Shown one piece after another: positions 1-9,695 of a stretch of DNA of 64,000 nucleotides; position 1 is the stretch's first letter; each line of letters starts with the position of its first letter. The position numbers and the translations under genes were made by a program. Below the pieces are notes generated by a model, which worked only from the letters and a program-made list of their open reading frames with translations, had not been told where the DNA came from and made no database searches. Source of the DNA: Hellea sp. GTDB taxonomy: Bacteria; Pseudomonadota; Alphaproteobacteria; Caulobacterales; Maricaulaceae. Location of the stretch: the NCBI GenBank assembly GCA_013002305.1, contig JABDKG010000087.1:124001-188000 (forward strand). The letters are read 5' to 3'.

Positions 1-178
1 AGTCTTGAGGCGGAAGGACCTGACGGCCTTTATACATGCCGGACTTCAGATCAATGTGGTGCTGACGCCGCAGTTCACCGCTATCCTGATCTTCGACGTA
101 ATTGACCTTGTTAAGGCGATCATGGGCTCGGCGCATGCCACGGCGAGAATTCGAAATTTTACTCTTTGGGACAGCCAT
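1..178 (-). CDS. rpmF: 50S ribosomal protein L32 (C-terminus cut by window edge)
   Basis: Structural protein of the large ribosomal subunit. Translating the minus strand from the ATG at 178 gives [20 protein letters not shown], then a stretch with [12 protein letters not shown] and GMYKGRQVL, the standard L32 pattern of an alphaproteobacterium. About 59 codons are visible and the stop lies beyond position 1. The start is fixed by a full Shine-Dalgarno AGGAGG about 7 nt upstream. The upstream gene on the same strand is arfB, 115 nt away; that gap holds a promoter-like sequence and a leader hairpin, so rpmF probably has its own promoter. Confidence 0.95.
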   Translation of the reverse strand, partial: MAVPKSKISNSRRGMRRAHDRLNKVNYVEDQDSGELRRQHHIDLKSGMYKGRQVLPPQD

Positions 179-205
179 CGGGGCCTCCTAATTAAATAAT
201 AAAGC

Positions 206-237
206 CGCCCAAAATGCGCTTTATAGGCACTTGGGCG
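206..237 (-). promoter_or_regulatory. hairpin in the rpmF leader
   Basis: Inverted repeat CGCCCAA / TTGGGCG (7 bp, positions 206-212 and 231-237) with an 18-nt loop lies between the putative rpmF promoter and its ribosome binding site. It has no U tract, so it is not an ordinary terminator. Ribosomal-protein leaders often carry control structures, so a regulatory role is possible but is inference only. Confidence 0.3.
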
Positions 238-250
238 TTAATTTGCGGCG

Positions 251-279
251 CTCATAACTGATTTAATGACCCGCTTCAA
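251..279 (-). promoter_or_regulatory. candidate rpmF promoter
   Basis: On the minus strand TTGAAG and TATGAG are separated by exactly 17 nt, close to the sigma-70 consensus, about 73 nt upstream of the rpmF start and downstream of the arfB stop. The call rests on motif and position only. Confidence 0.35.
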
Positions 280-293
280 GCCCTTTTGACGCC

Positions 294-734
294 TCAATCA
301 TCATCCCTAACGCGCCCTCTTTGGCTTTTGACACGACTACGGCGTGATTTTGCGTCTAAGCGTCGTTTCACAGATCCTTTTGTCGGCCTTGTCGCTCGGC
401 GCGGCTTCTGTTCGGCTATTTGCCTGCGAATCAATTGAGCCAGGCGAAAAAGCGCGTCCTCGCGATTTCTTTTCTGACTACGATAGCTTTGCGCTTTGAT
501 GATGATTTCACCAGCAGTGCTCAAGCGCTGGTCCCTCAACTGGAATAGTTTTGACTTCACAGGTTCAGGCAAACTCGACGCCGCAATTGCAAATCTTAAC
601 TGGATCGCCGAACTGGTCTTATTGACCTTTTGACCGCCCGGACCTTGTGATCGGACAGCCGAAAAATCCATTTCTTCCAGTGGAATAGATATCCGGTCGT
701 TGATGACGAGATTATCTTCCGAATCCGTCTTCAT
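294..734 (-). CDS. arfB: alternative ribosome-rescue factor ArfB (peptidyl-tRNA hydrolase, YaeJ type)
   Basis: Small release-factor-like protein that enters stalled ribosomes lacking a stop codon and hydrolyses the peptidyl-tRNA. The catalytic GGQ loop is visible in RSQGPGGQKVNKTSSA near the N-terminus, and the C-terminal third is a strongly basic tail (repeated KRR, SRRSR, RGR) that in this family occupies the mRNA channel. Length of about 146 residues fits ArfB rather than full-size RF1/RF2. An upstream in-frame TTG at 746 would add four residues; the ATG at 734 is preferred. The 5' end overlaps the upstream M16 protease gene by 23 nt, indicating translational coupling. Confidence 0.9.
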   Translation of the reverse strand: MKTDSEDNLVINDRISIPLEEMDFSAVRSQGPGGQKVNKTSSAIQLRFAIAASSLPEPVKSKLFQLRDQRLSTAGEIIIKAQSYRSQKRNREDALFRLAQLIRRQIAEQKPRRATRPTKGSVKRRLDAKSRRSRVKSQRGRVRDDD

Positions 735-3552
735 CAAGCTCAACAATAGGATATCCCAATTCGACTAAATCATCATAAACCGCCGCTTTGTCGCCGACTA
801 CCACCATGATCATTTGGCCCAGTCTTAGATGTTTTTTAGCAAGAGCATCAATTTCCGCCTTACTAATATCAGCGAGAATGGCGTTTTGCTCGTCAACGAA
901 AGACGGGTCTAGATCATAAGTCATCATACGGCCCAGAAAGCCCAGTTTTTGTCTCGGAGTTTCGTACGATCTGGCATCACTTTGACCTATGGCGCTTTTC
1001 GTGAAGCTTAGCTCTTCTTCGGTAATGCCTTTGGCCTGATATTTTTTGATTTCTTTGACAAATTCCTTGACCGAAGCCGCCGTTGCATCTGTTCTGACAC
1101 CGGAACTCGCTCGGTAAAATCCGCGATCTTCGCTCCCGTTGAAAAATCCGCGAGCCCCGTAAGTATATCCTTTGTCTTCGCGGAGGTTCAGATTGATCCG
1201 GCTGTTAAACGCACCGCCAAGAGCATAGTTCATCAACCCCAGTCGGTATTGTTCGCCGGTCGAATCATAAGGCAGTGATCGCTTGCCGATCCGAATTTCC
1301 GATTGTGCGGCCCCCGGTTTGTCGATGAAGTACAAAGTTCCAACTTCAAGCTTTGGAAAAGGTTTGGCCTTTTTGAGCCGAACTGGCTTGGCCTCCCAAC
1401 TCGAAAATGTTGCCAACGATTTCATAACATCGGCCTCATCCAAGTCGCTGACGGCAATGATTTCCGCTATTTCTGCTGAATAATTGGCTCGGTAGAATCG
1501 CCGAACGTCAGCCAGTTTCATGTTAGCTACAGAATCTTCCGTCCCCGAATTTGGCCAAGCAAAGGCGTTTTTATCACCAAACAGTTTTCTGTTAAATATT
1601 TCAGTTGCGACGCCCGCCGGCTGTTTCTTTGAGGCGCGGATATTTTGAATGGTTTGTTGCTGAAGACGCTCAAAATCGGCCTTAGCGAATTTGGGTTTGA
1701 AGATTTTTTCTGCTACGATTGCAATCGTCTCATCAAGATTTTTTGTCAGAGTTTTAACATACACAGTTGTGTAATCATCTCCGGCACTGATGGAGACGTT
1801 GGATCCGAGTTTATCGAGTCGGTTTGAAAGCTCTTCAACAGTTGAATCCAGAGTGGCTTCATTCAACATTGCAGCTGTCATCGAAGCAGCTCCGAGATTC
1901 TCGAGACGTTCTTGATTTTGTCCTGCTTTCAGGCGAATAGATATCGTCGTTGTTGGCGTTTCGCTATTGACGGCCCCCATAACTTTTATCCCGTTATTCA
2001 GAACTGCCTCATAGATTGGCGGGACTTTGATTGTCGGATTAGCACCCGCAGACGGTATAATGCTGCGATCGAAATCATCTTGCGGTAATGACCAATTGAC
2101 ATTGGCTGGCAAGCTAGCAGGGATCGTTCGCTCATAACGCTGCCAAGTGTCAGGCTTGGCGATAAGGTCGGCTTTCCCTTCCGGGACGATACTCATAATG
2201 ACGGCAGGTTTGCCTTTGATATATTGCTCATAAACACGCGTCACATCGGCTTTTGTTATCGCTTCATAACGTTTGATGTCTGCGCCAATGCGATTGGCGT
2301 CACCATCTAATGTCTCATAGGCGGCCAGACTTCTAATTTTGCCAGAAACGCTTTCAAGACCATAAATTTTATCGGATACGATATTGGCCTTAACCCTGAT
2401 TAGATCGTCATCTTCAACGCCGCGCTTTTCAAACTCGTTTAAGGAGTCGCGCAAGATATTTTCCATATCGGAAAGCGAATTTCCTTTCGCAGGGTTTGGC
2501 ATCACCAGCAATGTAAACTCACAACTCAGTTCACGACAATTATGTCCAGCGCTGGTGTTGACGGCCAAACCGTCTTTTTCGAGATTTTTGTATAGAAGCG
2601 ATGTCTTACCTTGGCCCATAATGGACATCAGCACATCAAGCGGTGCCTCATCTTCATGGTTTCGGTTAACCGTTGGCCAAGCCATATATAAGAGCGGAAT
2701 AGCAACTTTGTCTTCTAATGAAATATAGCGATCCGCGTCTAGAGTGACCGGTTCATATTTCGGTTCACCCACGTCCGGGCCAGCAGGAATCGGTCCAAAA
2801 TATTTCTCGATCCACTCAAGAGTCTGAGCTTCGTCAAAATCGCCTCCAATTGTAATCACGGCATTATTCGGACCATACCACTCAAGGAAAAACTTTTTAA
2901 GGTCATCCAAGGTCGCGCGATCTAAATCTTCAAGATATCCTATTGTCGACCAGGAATATGGATGTCCTTCCGGAAACATGGCTTCGCCGACTCGCTCCCA
3001 CAATAGCCCATAAGGGCGGTTATCGACACGTTGTCCGCGCTCATTTTTAACCGTTTCGCGCTGTACTTCAAATTTTTCCTGAGTAACAGCGTTTAGGAAG
3101 TAACCCATGCGATCGGCCTCAAGCCACAACATTTTTTCAAGCTGATTAGACGGAACAGTCTCGTAATAATTGGTTCGGTCCGAATTGGTTGATCCATTGA
3201 GGGTGCCACCGGCTTCGGTTATAATTTTAAAATGCTCTTCATCGGCGACATTTTCGGAACCTTGAAACAACATATGTTCGAAAAAATGCGCGAAGCCCGA
3301 TTTGCCAATATCTTCTCGTCCGGAGCCGACATGGTAGGTCACATCAACATGAACCAATGGATCTGACTTATCTTCGTGCAAAATGATAGTCAGCCCGTTT
3401 TCAAGTTCAAATTTTTTGAACGGAATAATAATCTCGTCGCCTCTACGTTCAACGGTCTCAACGAGTTTTATACCTTCGACGTCGGCGTTATTGCCGGAGC
3501 ATGCTGTTAACAAAATAGCGACGCACGCTGATACCAGAAACTTTTTCATCAT
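712..3552 (-). CDS. M16 family zinc metallopeptidase, predicted lipoprotein
   Basis: Pitrilysin/insulinase-type protease made of two homologous halves in one chain. The N-terminus is a lipoprotein signal: MMKKF, a hydrophobic run, then the lipobox LLTAC with Cys18. The inverted zinc motif HxxEH is present as HFFEHMLF (His89, Glu92, His93), followed downstream by the expected acidic region in ETVKNERGQ. The second half lacks the zinc motif, as is normal for this family. The start is placed at the ATG at 3552 because AAGG lies about 10 nt upstream; an ATG at 3573 would put seven residues before the signal peptide. Probable periplasmic, membrane-anchored peptide-degrading enzyme. A second, distinct M16 lipoprotein is encoded at 42870-45701. 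Confidence 0.9.
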   Translation of the reverse strand: MMKKFLVSACVAILLTACSGNNADVEGIKLVETVERRGDEIIIPFKKFELENGLTIILHEDKSDPLVHVDVTYHVGSGREDIGKSGFAHFFEHMLFQGSENVADEEHFKIITEAGGTLNGSTNSDRTNYYETVPSNQLEKMLWLEADRMGYFLNAVTQEKFEVQRETVKNERGQRVDNRPYGLLWERVGEAMFPEGHPYSWSTIGYLEDLDRATLDDLKKFFLEWYGPNNAVITIGGDFDEAQTLEWIEKYFGPIPAGPDVGEPKYEPVTLDADRYISLEDKVAIPLLYMAWPTVNRNHEDEAPLDVLMSIMGQGKTSLLYKNLEKDGLAVNTSAGHNCRELSCEFTLLVMPNPAKGNSLSDMENILRDSLNEFEKRGVEDDDLIRVKANIVSDKIYGLESVSGKIRSLAAYETLDGDANRIGADIKRYEAITKADVTRVYEQYIKGKPAVIMSIVPEGKADLIAKPDTWQRYERTIPASLPANVNWSLPQDDFDRSIIPSAGANPTIKVPPIYEAVLNNGIKVMGAVNSETPTTTISIRLKAGQNQERLENLGAASMTAAMLNEATLDSTVEELSNRLDKLGSNVSISAGDDYTTVYVKTLTKNLDETIAIVAEKIFKPKFAKADFERLQQQTIQNIRASKKQPAGVATEIFNRKLFGDKNAFAWPNSGTEDSVANMKLADVRRFYRANYSAEIAEIIAVSDLDEADVMKSLATFSSWEAKPVRLKKAKPFPKLEVGTLYFIDKPGAAQSEIRIGKRSLPYDSTGEQYRLGLMNYALGGAFNSRINLNLREDKGYTYGARGFFNGSEDRGFYRASSGVRTDATAASVKEFVKEIKKYQAKGITEEELSFTKSAIGQSDARSYETPRQKLGFLGRMMTYDLDPSFVDEQNAILADISKAEIDALAKKHLRLGQMIMVVVGDKAAVYDDLVELGYPIVELDEDGFGR

Positions 3553-3623
3553 GTTTATAGCCCTTATTGTCATTTAATGAGGCATCTATCCAATTATAAT
3601 TTGATAGTCCAATGGAATCCCGG

Positions 3624-4685
3624 CTATCGTCCCCATCGCCAAGGATTTCGACTGCGGCGCTCCTTTGGCGTCTCAGGTTCCTTTTCGAGCCGTGTTCTTG
3701 GCGCGGGCTGGCTTTCAGAATCAATTCGGCCGCCGGCAAATTTCACCAACGCATCAATACGTTTTGAAATTGGAGGATGGGTCGCAAATATTCCGGCAAA
3801 ACCAGTACGCGGGTTTTCAAATGCCATCTCCCGGACTTCGGCCGGCACACCTTTCATCTCTGCATTTCCGGATATTTTTTGCAGAGCGCGGATCATGGCA
3901 TCCGGGTTTTTTGTCAGCTCGACAGCTCCGGCATCGGCCATATATTCTCGCTTTCGAGACAACGCAAATCGGGTTAATATCGCGAAAAGGTAGGACAAGG
4001 CGATGATTGCCATTCCAAAAAATATCAGGGCCCCCGCATTGCCGCCTCCGCTGCGCCTATGGTGATCATTTCTGGGTAAATTGGTTCTCATCATACCTCG
4101 GAATACCGCTTCGCCTACGAACGAAAAAATGCCAACAAATATGACAGCGATTATCAATAACCGGACGTCATTGTTTTTAATGTGTGTGAGCTCATGGGCG
4201 ATGACCGCTTCAAGCTCTTCATCGTCGAGATTATCCAGCAGTCCCGTCGTCAAGGTAATGGTATAGTTACTGTCTTTTATACCGCTCGCATAAGCGTTCA
4301 TCACAGGTGTCCGCATTAGCTTAAGTCTGGGGACTGTCATGCCGCGGGTAATACAGAGATTTTCCAGTAATTTATATGGCCGTGGCGCATCGGACTGTGA
4401 AACAGATTTAGATTTTGTCGCTGCACTTATCATTGCCTGATGGCCGAAAAACGCGACGCCAAACCATGCAGCCGAGGCGCCGAGTGCAATTGGTGCAGCA
4501 GCGGGCATGGATTGCAGCGCGAAGTCAATACCCTGTTCCGCACCCATGTCGGTCGCGTAACCGCCCCAAAGGAGCATAATTGCAAAAGCGACAAATAAGA
4601 GCAGAACCGGGAACATAACCAGCAGAATTATGCTCCGCAGATTATTGTTCCAGATATGTGACCGAAGGCCATAGGCCTGCATCAT
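3624..4685 (-). CDS. M48 family membrane metallopeptidase (HtpX-like)
   Basis: Integral-membrane zinc protease of 353 residues. Hydrophobic segments lie at about 17-40, 62-82, 177-196 and 218-242, and the catalytic HExxH is in AVIAHELTHIKNND (His164, Glu165, His168) just before the third segment, the layout of M48B/HtpX proteases that act on misfolded or damaged membrane proteins. The C-terminus carries an extra Pro/Arg/Glu-rich tail. It lies 27 nt downstream of a lemA-like gene; the LemA-M48 pairing is common across bacteria and suggests joint membrane quality control. I do not call it htpX because the LemA-linked group is usually a distinct subfamily. Confidence 0.9.
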   Translation of the reverse strand: MMQAYGLRSHIWNNNLRSIILLVMFPVLLLFVAFAIMLLWGGYATDMGAEQGIDFALQSMPAAAPIALGASAAWFGVAFFGHQAMISAATKSKSVSQSDAPRPYKLLENLCITRGMTVPRLKLMRTPVMNAYASGIKDSNYTITLTTGLLDNLDDEELEAVIAHELTHIKNNDVRLLIIAVIFVGIFSFVGEAVFRGMMRTNLPRNDHHRRSGGGNAGALIFFGMAIIALSYLFAILTRFALSRKREYMADAGAVELTKNPDAMIRALQKISGNAEMKGVPAEVREMAFENPRTGFAGIFATHPPISKRIDALVKFAGGRIDSESQPAPRTRLEKEPETPKERRSRNPWRWGR

Positions 4686-4712
4686 AGCAGGGCTCTCCCG
4701 TGATTAATGGAC

Positions 4713-5276
4713 CTAACTAAAGTCAACCTCAACTGGGTTTTGAAGGAGCTCTCTGCCTTCAGGTGCCTCGAAGAACTCGCGCGGTTTAAAATTAAATGGA
4801 CCGGCAATAAGGTTTGCCGGAAATTGTTCACGGCCAGTATTATATTCCTGAACCGCATTATTGTAAAAACGGCGCGCAGCGGCGATCTTGTTTTCAACAT
4901 CGGAAAGCTGATCCTGGAGCTGCAGGAAATTTTCATTGGCTTTAAGGTCTGGATAAGCTTCGGCAAGTGCAAACAATTTGCCCAGTGCTTGTGTCAACAT
5001 GCCTTCGGCAACAGCTTGCGTGTCAACTGAGCCAGCGGCGACTGCCATTTGGCGGGCTTGAATGACTTCGTTGAGCGTCTCTTTCTCGTGCTTGGCATAG
5101 CCTTTGACCGTGTTGACCAATTGCGGCACCAGATCTTGACGCTGCTTAAGCTGTACTTCGATATCGGACCAAGCCTGATTACATGTTTGCCGCAGCGCGA
5201 CTAATCGGTTGTAAATTCCGATTATAATGAAAACTAAAAGGACTAGAATGCCCAGTAAAACCCAAAGAAACGTCAT
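4713..5276 (-). CDS. lemA: LemA family membrane protein
   Basis: 187 residues. Residues about 1-21 form one hydrophobic anchor (FLWVLLGILVLLVFIIIGIY), followed by NRLVALRQTCNQAWSDIEVQLKQR, the conserved LemA start of a helical bundle, and later ETLNEVIQAR and YNNAVQEYN. LemA proteins are short N-terminal-anchored helical proteins of unclear biochemical function. Its gene is directly upstream of the M48 protease gene on the same strand with a 27-nt gap, so the two are probably co-transcribed. The start has AGGGG about 6 nt upstream. Confidence 0.92.
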   Translation of the reverse strand: MTFLWVLLGILVLLVFIIIGIYNRLVALRQTCNQAWSDIEVQLKQRQDLVPQLVNTVKGYAKHEKETLNEVIQARQMAVAAGSVDTQAVAEGMLTQALGKLFALAEAYPDLKANENFLQLQDQLSDVENKIAAARRFYNNAVQEYNTGREQFPANLIAGPFNFKPREFFEAPEGRELLQNPVEVDFS

Positions 5277-5299
5277 ATGTACCCCTATAAATGGTTGAT

Positions 5300-5316
5300 C
5301 CCCCTATATTTGGGGG
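5300..5316 (-). other. C5/G5 hairpin between parC and lemA
   Basis: A CCCCC/GGGGG inverted repeat with a 7-nt AT loop sits in the 71-nt gap between the parC stop and the lemA start. It has no U tract on the minus strand, so it may be a weak parC terminator or part of the lemA leader. Confidence 0.25.
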
Positions 5317-5347
5317 GTTTAACGCTAAAATTCAAGAATAATCCCGC

Positions 5348-7603
5348 CTAGAGACGCTTATCGGGCGCAAATGCATTGGTCCGTGAAAAACCTCGAGGCG
5401 CCATTCTTCCGGCGCCGGCGCGTTTGCCTTCATGAATTTCCCAGTCTTTGACAGCATTTGTTCGCCCTGCACTATCGACGAAATTTAAACCTTCTTCGGC
5501 AGCGAATGTGGTCAAATCCGCTAACCCGCCATCCTTGTATTTTTGCAGGCGTACGCCCTTTCCTCGGCCCATAACCGGAAGCTCTTCAATGTCATAAATC
5601 AGGATTTTTCTATTTTCACCAATACAGGCAACTTTGTCGCCGCGGACTTCAACGCAACGAATAGCTTCGTTAGCGCCTTTCACGTTTAACACTTGCTTAC
5701 CGCCTCGTGTGGACGCAATCACATCTTTTTCCTGAACCCGGAAACCATATCCTTCAGTGCTTCCGACCAAAAGTTCTCTGTCCTCATCATGCACAAATAA
5801 GCCAACCGGAACATGATCATCTTGCAAATCAATCATCAAGCGGACGGGTTCGCCATTCCCGCGGCCGCCGGGTAATTTATCTGCGCTCAACGTGTAAAAC
5901 TTCCCGTTAGATCCAAATAATATGATCTTATCCGTGGTTTCGGCCGGAACAATAAAGGCAGCTTCGTCGCCTTCTTTGAATTTCAGCGTCGTAATATCGT
6001 CGACTTTGCCCTTCATGGCGCGAATCCAGCCTTTGGACGACAGAACAACGGTTATAGGTTCTTTCGTAATAAAAGCTGTCGCAAGGTCTATTTCAATTTC
6101 CGGATCGTCCGAAAACGTCGTCCGGCGTTTTCCAATGTCTGTTTTAGGCCCGTAAATTTCCTTGGTGGCTTTAACTTCGGCAGCGATCGCCGCCCATTGT
6201 TTACCGTCAGATTTTAGAAGGCTTTCAATTTCTTTCTTCTCGTCGGCGAGTTTGTCATACTCGGCCTGAATTTCGATTTCTTGAAGCTTATTAAGTGAAC
6301 GCAAACGCATATTTAAAATCGCGTCAGACTGTCGCTCGGTCAATTTAAACTTTATGATCAATTCTTTTCTGGGTTCGTCTTCAAAGCGGATTATCCGGAT
6401 CACTTCGTCTATGTTCAGATAGGCGATCCTATAGCCCTCCAAAACCTCCATCCGATCTTCAATTTTTCCGAGCCGTTGACGTGAACGGCGCTGTAGAACC
6501 TCGCGGCGGTGATCCAAAAACGCCTGGATGACCTCACGCAAATTCATGACTTGCGGGGTACGGGTTGAATCCAGAACATTCATATTCAATGAAACACGGC
6601 TCTCCAGAGAGGAAAGCTTAAAGAGGCTTTCCATTAATAATGGCGCTTCAATGTTTTTGCTTTTTGGTTCCAACACAATTCGGACGTCTTCAGCAGATTC
6701 GTCGCGCACATCAGCGAGCCAAGGCACTTTTTTAGCGTCGATCAACTCCGCCAGTTTCTCGATCAAGCGAGATTTCTGGACTTGATATGGAATTTGCGTG
6801 ACGATGATTTGATACATGCCGCGACCTAAATCCTCGACGTGCCAGCGCGCCCGTACCTTAAATCCGCCGCGTCCCGTTGCGTATGCCTCCAGCATTGAAT
6901 CTTTTGGCTCAATAATGATTCCGCCTGTCGGTAGGTCCGGCCCCTTAACATATTGCATCAACGTTTCAATTCGCGCTTTGGGCGTTTTAATCAAATGCAA
7001 CGCGGTGTCACAGATTTCAGCAACATTGTGGGGCGGAATGGAGGTTGCCATACCGACTGCGATACCGGTTGATCCGTTAGCTAGGAGATTGGGAAACCCT
7101 CCGGGCAGAACGACAGGCTCTTCATCTTCTTCATTGTAAGTCGAAATAAAATCGACTGCATCTTCATCGATTCCGGCCAATAATGCTACGCCCGCCGCGG
7201 TCATCTTTGCCTCGGTATAACGCATGGCCGCGGCACTATCGCCGTCAATATTTCCAAAATTACCCTGCCCGTCGACCAGCGGATATCGCGCAGAGAAACT
7301 CTGGGAAAGTTTGACAAGCGCATCGTAAATCGACTGGTCGCCATGGGGGTGATATTGGCCCATAACATCACCTACGATGCGGGCGCATTTCTTGTGCGCA
7401 CCTTCTGGGTTCAATTTCAGCTGCCGCATCGCATAGAGTATGCGGCGATGAACAGGTTTTAATCCGTCTCGCACGTCAGGAAGTGCGCGCTGGGTAATTG
7501 TCGAGAGTGCGTAGGCAAGATAGCGGGACGAGAGAGCATCATCGATATGCTCTTCAATAATGGAATTGGCCGGCAAGCCGTTGGTGGTGGTCGTTTCTGA
7601 CAT
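5348..7603 (-). CDS. parC: DNA topoisomerase IV subunit A
   Basis: ATP-dependent type II topoisomerase breakage-reunion subunit, partner of ParE (encoded at 23996-25987), needed to decatenate daughter chromosomes. The N-terminal winged-helix/tower domain shows [19 protein letters not shown], the [12 protein letters not shown] helix and the active-site tyrosine in AAMRYTEAK (Tyr129). The C-terminal half has the beta-pinwheel-like repeats of ParC (for example [11 protein letters not shown] and [15 protein letters not shown]). At 751 residues it matches alphaproteobacterial ParC rather than the longer GyrA. It is a single gene, separated from recO by a short gene on the opposite strand. Confidence 0.95.
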   Translation of the reverse strand: MSETTTTNGLPANSIIEEHIDDALSSRYLAYALSTITQRALPDVRDGLKPVHRRILYAMRQLKLNPEGAHKKCARIVGDVMGQYHPHGDQSIYDALVKLSQSFSARYPLVDGQGNFGNIDGDSAAAMRYTEAKMTAAGVALLAGIDEDAVDFISTYNEEDEEPVVLPGGFPNLLANGSTGIAVGMATSIPPHNVAEICDTALHLIKTPKARIETLMQYVKGPDLPTGGIIIEPKDSMLEAYATGRGGFKVRARWHVEDLGRGMYQIIVTQIPYQVQKSRLIEKLAELIDAKKVPWLADVRDESAEDVRIVLEPKSKNIEAPLLMESLFKLSSLESRVSLNMNVLDSTRTPQVMNLREVIQAFLDHRREVLQRRSRQRLGKIEDRMEVLEGYRIAYLNIDEVIRIIRFEDEPRKELIIKFKLTERQSDAILNMRLRSLNKLQEIEIQAEYDKLADEKKEIESLLKSDGKQWAAIAAEVKATKEIYGPKTDIGKRRTTFSDDPEIEIDLATAFITKEPITVVLSSKGWIRAMKGKVDDITTLKFKEGDEAAFIVPAETTDKIILFGSNGKFYTLSADKLPGGRGNGEPVRLMIDLQDDHVPVGLFVHDEDRELLVGSTEGYGFRVQEKDVIASTRGGKQVLNVKGANEAIRCVEVRGDKVACIGENRKILIYDIEELPVMGRGKGVRLQKYKDGGLADLTTFAAEEGLNFVDSAGRTNAVKDWEIHEGKRAGAGRMAPRGFSRTNAFAPDKRL

Positions 7604-7710
7604 GGAAATCCGCGAATAGAGGGCTTTAGCGTTTGGTATATATCGTAGTTTGTTTCGTGACGATCTATCTTGTATGAGTCGGGAGTAAAACTAAAGGACT
7701 GGTTACAGAA

Positions 7711-8019
7711 ATGTTTGGTATTTTTGGCAAGAAGAGAAAATCGGGAACCATAGCTAACCCCGAACTAGCCCAGCAATGCCGGAAATATCTAGAAGCAGGT
7801 CCACCAAAATCCATGACCAATTACGTACCCGATTCTGTGACAGAAATAATTATCAGCCATGGAGCGCAGGGACGAGCGCTGGATAGTCAGTTACGGGCAG
7901 CTGGCAGTATTATCCTGCTGGAAATTGAATCCGAAGATGACGTCGAATATGAAAATGAAGAGATCAAAAACTACATGGACCGCGGCGCAGAGCTCCTGGC
8001 GTTGGTTCTAGGAATTTAG
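7711..8019 (+). CDS. small hypothetical protein, 102 aa
   Basis: I do not recognise this family. The product starts MFGIFGKKRKSGT, is mixed alpha/beta in appearance, has no signal peptide or membrane segment, and carries an acidic stretch (EIESEDDVEYENEEIK) before a hydrophobic end (ELLALVLGI). AAAGGA lies about 13 nt upstream of the ATG. It is transcribed from the 107-nt gap divergent from parC and converges on recO with a 12-nt tail-to-tail overlap. Its codon usage looks like that of its neighbours. Cytosolic location is an inference. Confidence 0.7.
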   Translation: MFGIFGKKRKSGTIANPELAQQCRKYLEAGPPKSMTNYVPDSVTEIIISHGAQGRALDSQLRAAGSIILLEIESEDDVEYENEEIKNYMDRGAELLALVLGI

Positions 8020-8742
8020 AAGCTGCTGAACCATGCGCTCGCGTGCCTCGGGTAAAGTCCGATTTACATTCCACTGAACTCGCGTTTCTAGGAAATATCC
8101 TGTTAGTTTAAGCCCGTCTTCAATGTCTTGGTTGGTGACCTCGCGATCATTGGCGCGGTCTGTACGGCGCATAAATTTTGGCAAAGCATATAATTTATCC
8201 AAATAAGGCTCAGCAGCCTCCGCGCTGACCGCGCGTCCGGAGCGCGGAGAAATATGGGTGAGGTTTTTTGTCGATCCTGTAGCCGCGCAACGGCTGATAT
8301 CGAGGCCGTACCCCATAGCCGTCAAAAGCCCCGCCTCCCACTGAATATATAGAGCGGGCCAAACTTCCGGGTTGTCGAGTGCTTCAAGCAAAATTTCAAA
8401 CGCATCATATACTCTTGGATGGGCAGACCGCTCGGGCAAGACTTCTCGCGACACTGCGCAGGCCGCATTCAGGCCTGCTAGCGATAATCTATCTTGCATG
8501 AGATCAGCAGCTCGGCTCGAAAGCGCTTCAACTGTGTAATATCCAAGATGCTCAGCCAAGCGTGCACGCCATTCGACTTTTATTTTATTCCCGGCTTGCA
8601 AAACCGGTCGCAATTTTCGACTAACGCCGCCCCGAACGAGCCCTAAATGTCGCCCATGATCACGGGTAAAAACATCAATGATTGCCGAGGTCTCACCATG
8701 TTTTTTGACCGAAAGAACATATCCTTCTCCGGACCAATCCAT
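8008..8742 (-). CDS. recO: DNA repair protein RecO
   Basis: Recombination mediator that with RecR loads RecA onto SSB-coated gaps. From the ATG at 8742 the product begins MDWSGEGYVLSVKKHGET, the N-terminal OB fold of RecO, with VFTRDHGRHLGLVRGGVSRK as the typical family signature. The length of 244 residues is normal. The open frame extends 105 nt further upstream inside era, but those residues do not fit RecO. The chosen ATG overlaps the era stop by one base (TAATG), showing translational coupling. It is the last gene of the relA-to-recO run. Confidence 0.93.
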   Translation of the reverse strand: MDWSGEGYVLSVKKHGETSAIIDVFTRDHGRHLGLVRGGVSRKLRPVLQAGNKIKVEWRARLAEHLGYYTVEALSSRAADLMQDRLSLAGLNAACAVSREVLPERSAHPRVYDAFEILLEALDNPEVWPALYIQWEAGLLTAMGYGLDISRCAATGSTKNLTHISPRSGRAVSAEAAEPYLDKLYALPKFMRRTDRANDREVTNQDIEDGLKLTGYFLETRVQWNVNRTLPEARERMVQQLLNS

Positions 8743-9695
8743 TAGACATCGAATTCCAGGCCGGATTGAATATATCGGGCCGGATCGTCGACCCATTTTT
8801 CTCGAACTTTTACAAATAAAAAAAGATGCACTTTCTTGCCAAGCCATTCTTGCATTTCTAATCTAGCTTTGGCGCCTATATCTTTGATAGTTTGACCATT
8901 TTTTCCAAGAACAATAGGCTTTTGCGATGGCCGCCTAACGTAGATAACCTGATCGATACGAATGTCACCATTTTTCTGCTTGGTCCATTTTTCGGTTTCG
9001 ACCGTCGATGCGTAAGGCAACTCATCATGCAAGCGCAGAAACAGTTTCTCGCGCGTGATTTCTGCTGCCATCAGCCGAGATGGTATATCTGCGGCCTGAT
9101 CTGAAGGGTAGAGAAATGGTCCCTCTGGCATTTCCGCGACAAGAGCTTTGGCCAAATCTCTAACGCCGTGGGTTTTTAGAGCCGAAATCAGGAAAATATG
9201 CTGATAGATACCTTTTTGATCGAAATGGGCGATAACCGGTAGAAGCTGATCGCGTTCCAGTTCATCAATTTTATTTAGTGCCAGAAAAGTTTTTTCGCGT
9301 TTTCGTAAGGCCAGTCCCGCCGAAACCCGGTCTGTATCTTCTGTCGCCAAACGGTCTTGGGCACTTCCTTCTCCATCTCTTTGGCGAATAAACGCAGGCG
9401 CGTCTACGACATGAACAATAGCATCGGCGTCATCTACACCTGTCCAAGCCGCGTGCACCATAGACTTTCCAAGCCTATCCTTTTCTTTGGCTTTAAAAAT
9501 ACCGGGCGTATCGACAAGTACGATCTGGGCATCTTCAATCATTGCGATCCCGCGGATCTGGAACCGCGTCGTTTGCACCTTATGCGTAACGATTGACACT
9601 TTTTCTCCAACCAGAGTATTTACGAGGGTCGATTTCCCTGCATTGGGCGCGCCGATAATGGCTGCAAATCCGGCTTTGGTCACGACGGCTTCCAC
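8742..9695 (-). CDS. era: GTPase Era
   Basis: Essential Ras-like GTPase that binds 16S rRNA and assists 30S maturation. G1 is GAPNAGKST, G3 is VDTPGIF, G4 is ALNKIDE, and the C-terminal KH RNA-binding domain carries VLGKNGQTIKDIGAKAR and the LFLFVKVREKW ending, all classic Era. Between G3 and G4 there is a short charged insertion (RDGEGSAQDRLATEDTDRVS) not present in enterobacterial Era. The length of 317 residues is slightly above the usual 300 because of it. It overlaps rnc by 16 nt and recO by 1 nt. Confidence 0.96.
   Translation of the reverse strand: MEAVVTKAGFAAIIGAPNAGKSTLVNTLVGEKVSIVTHKVQTTRFQIRGIAMIEDAQIVLVDTPGIFKAKEKDRLGKSMVHAAWTGVDDADAIVHVVDAPAFIRQRDGEGSAQDRLATEDTDRVSAGLALRKREKTFLALNKIDELERDQLLPVIAHFDQKGIYQHIFLISALKTHGVRDLAKALVAEMPEGPFLYPSDQAADIPSRLMAAEITREKLFLRLHDELPYASTVETEKWTKQKNGDIRIDQVIYVRRPSQKPIVLGKNGQTIKDIGAKARLEMQEWLGKKVHLFLFVKVREKWVDDPARYIQSGLEFDV

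Noticed and set aside
8743..8847. N-terminal extension of recO by 35 residues
   Set aside because: Lies inside era in another frame and does not resemble RecO; the coupled TAATG start explains recO.
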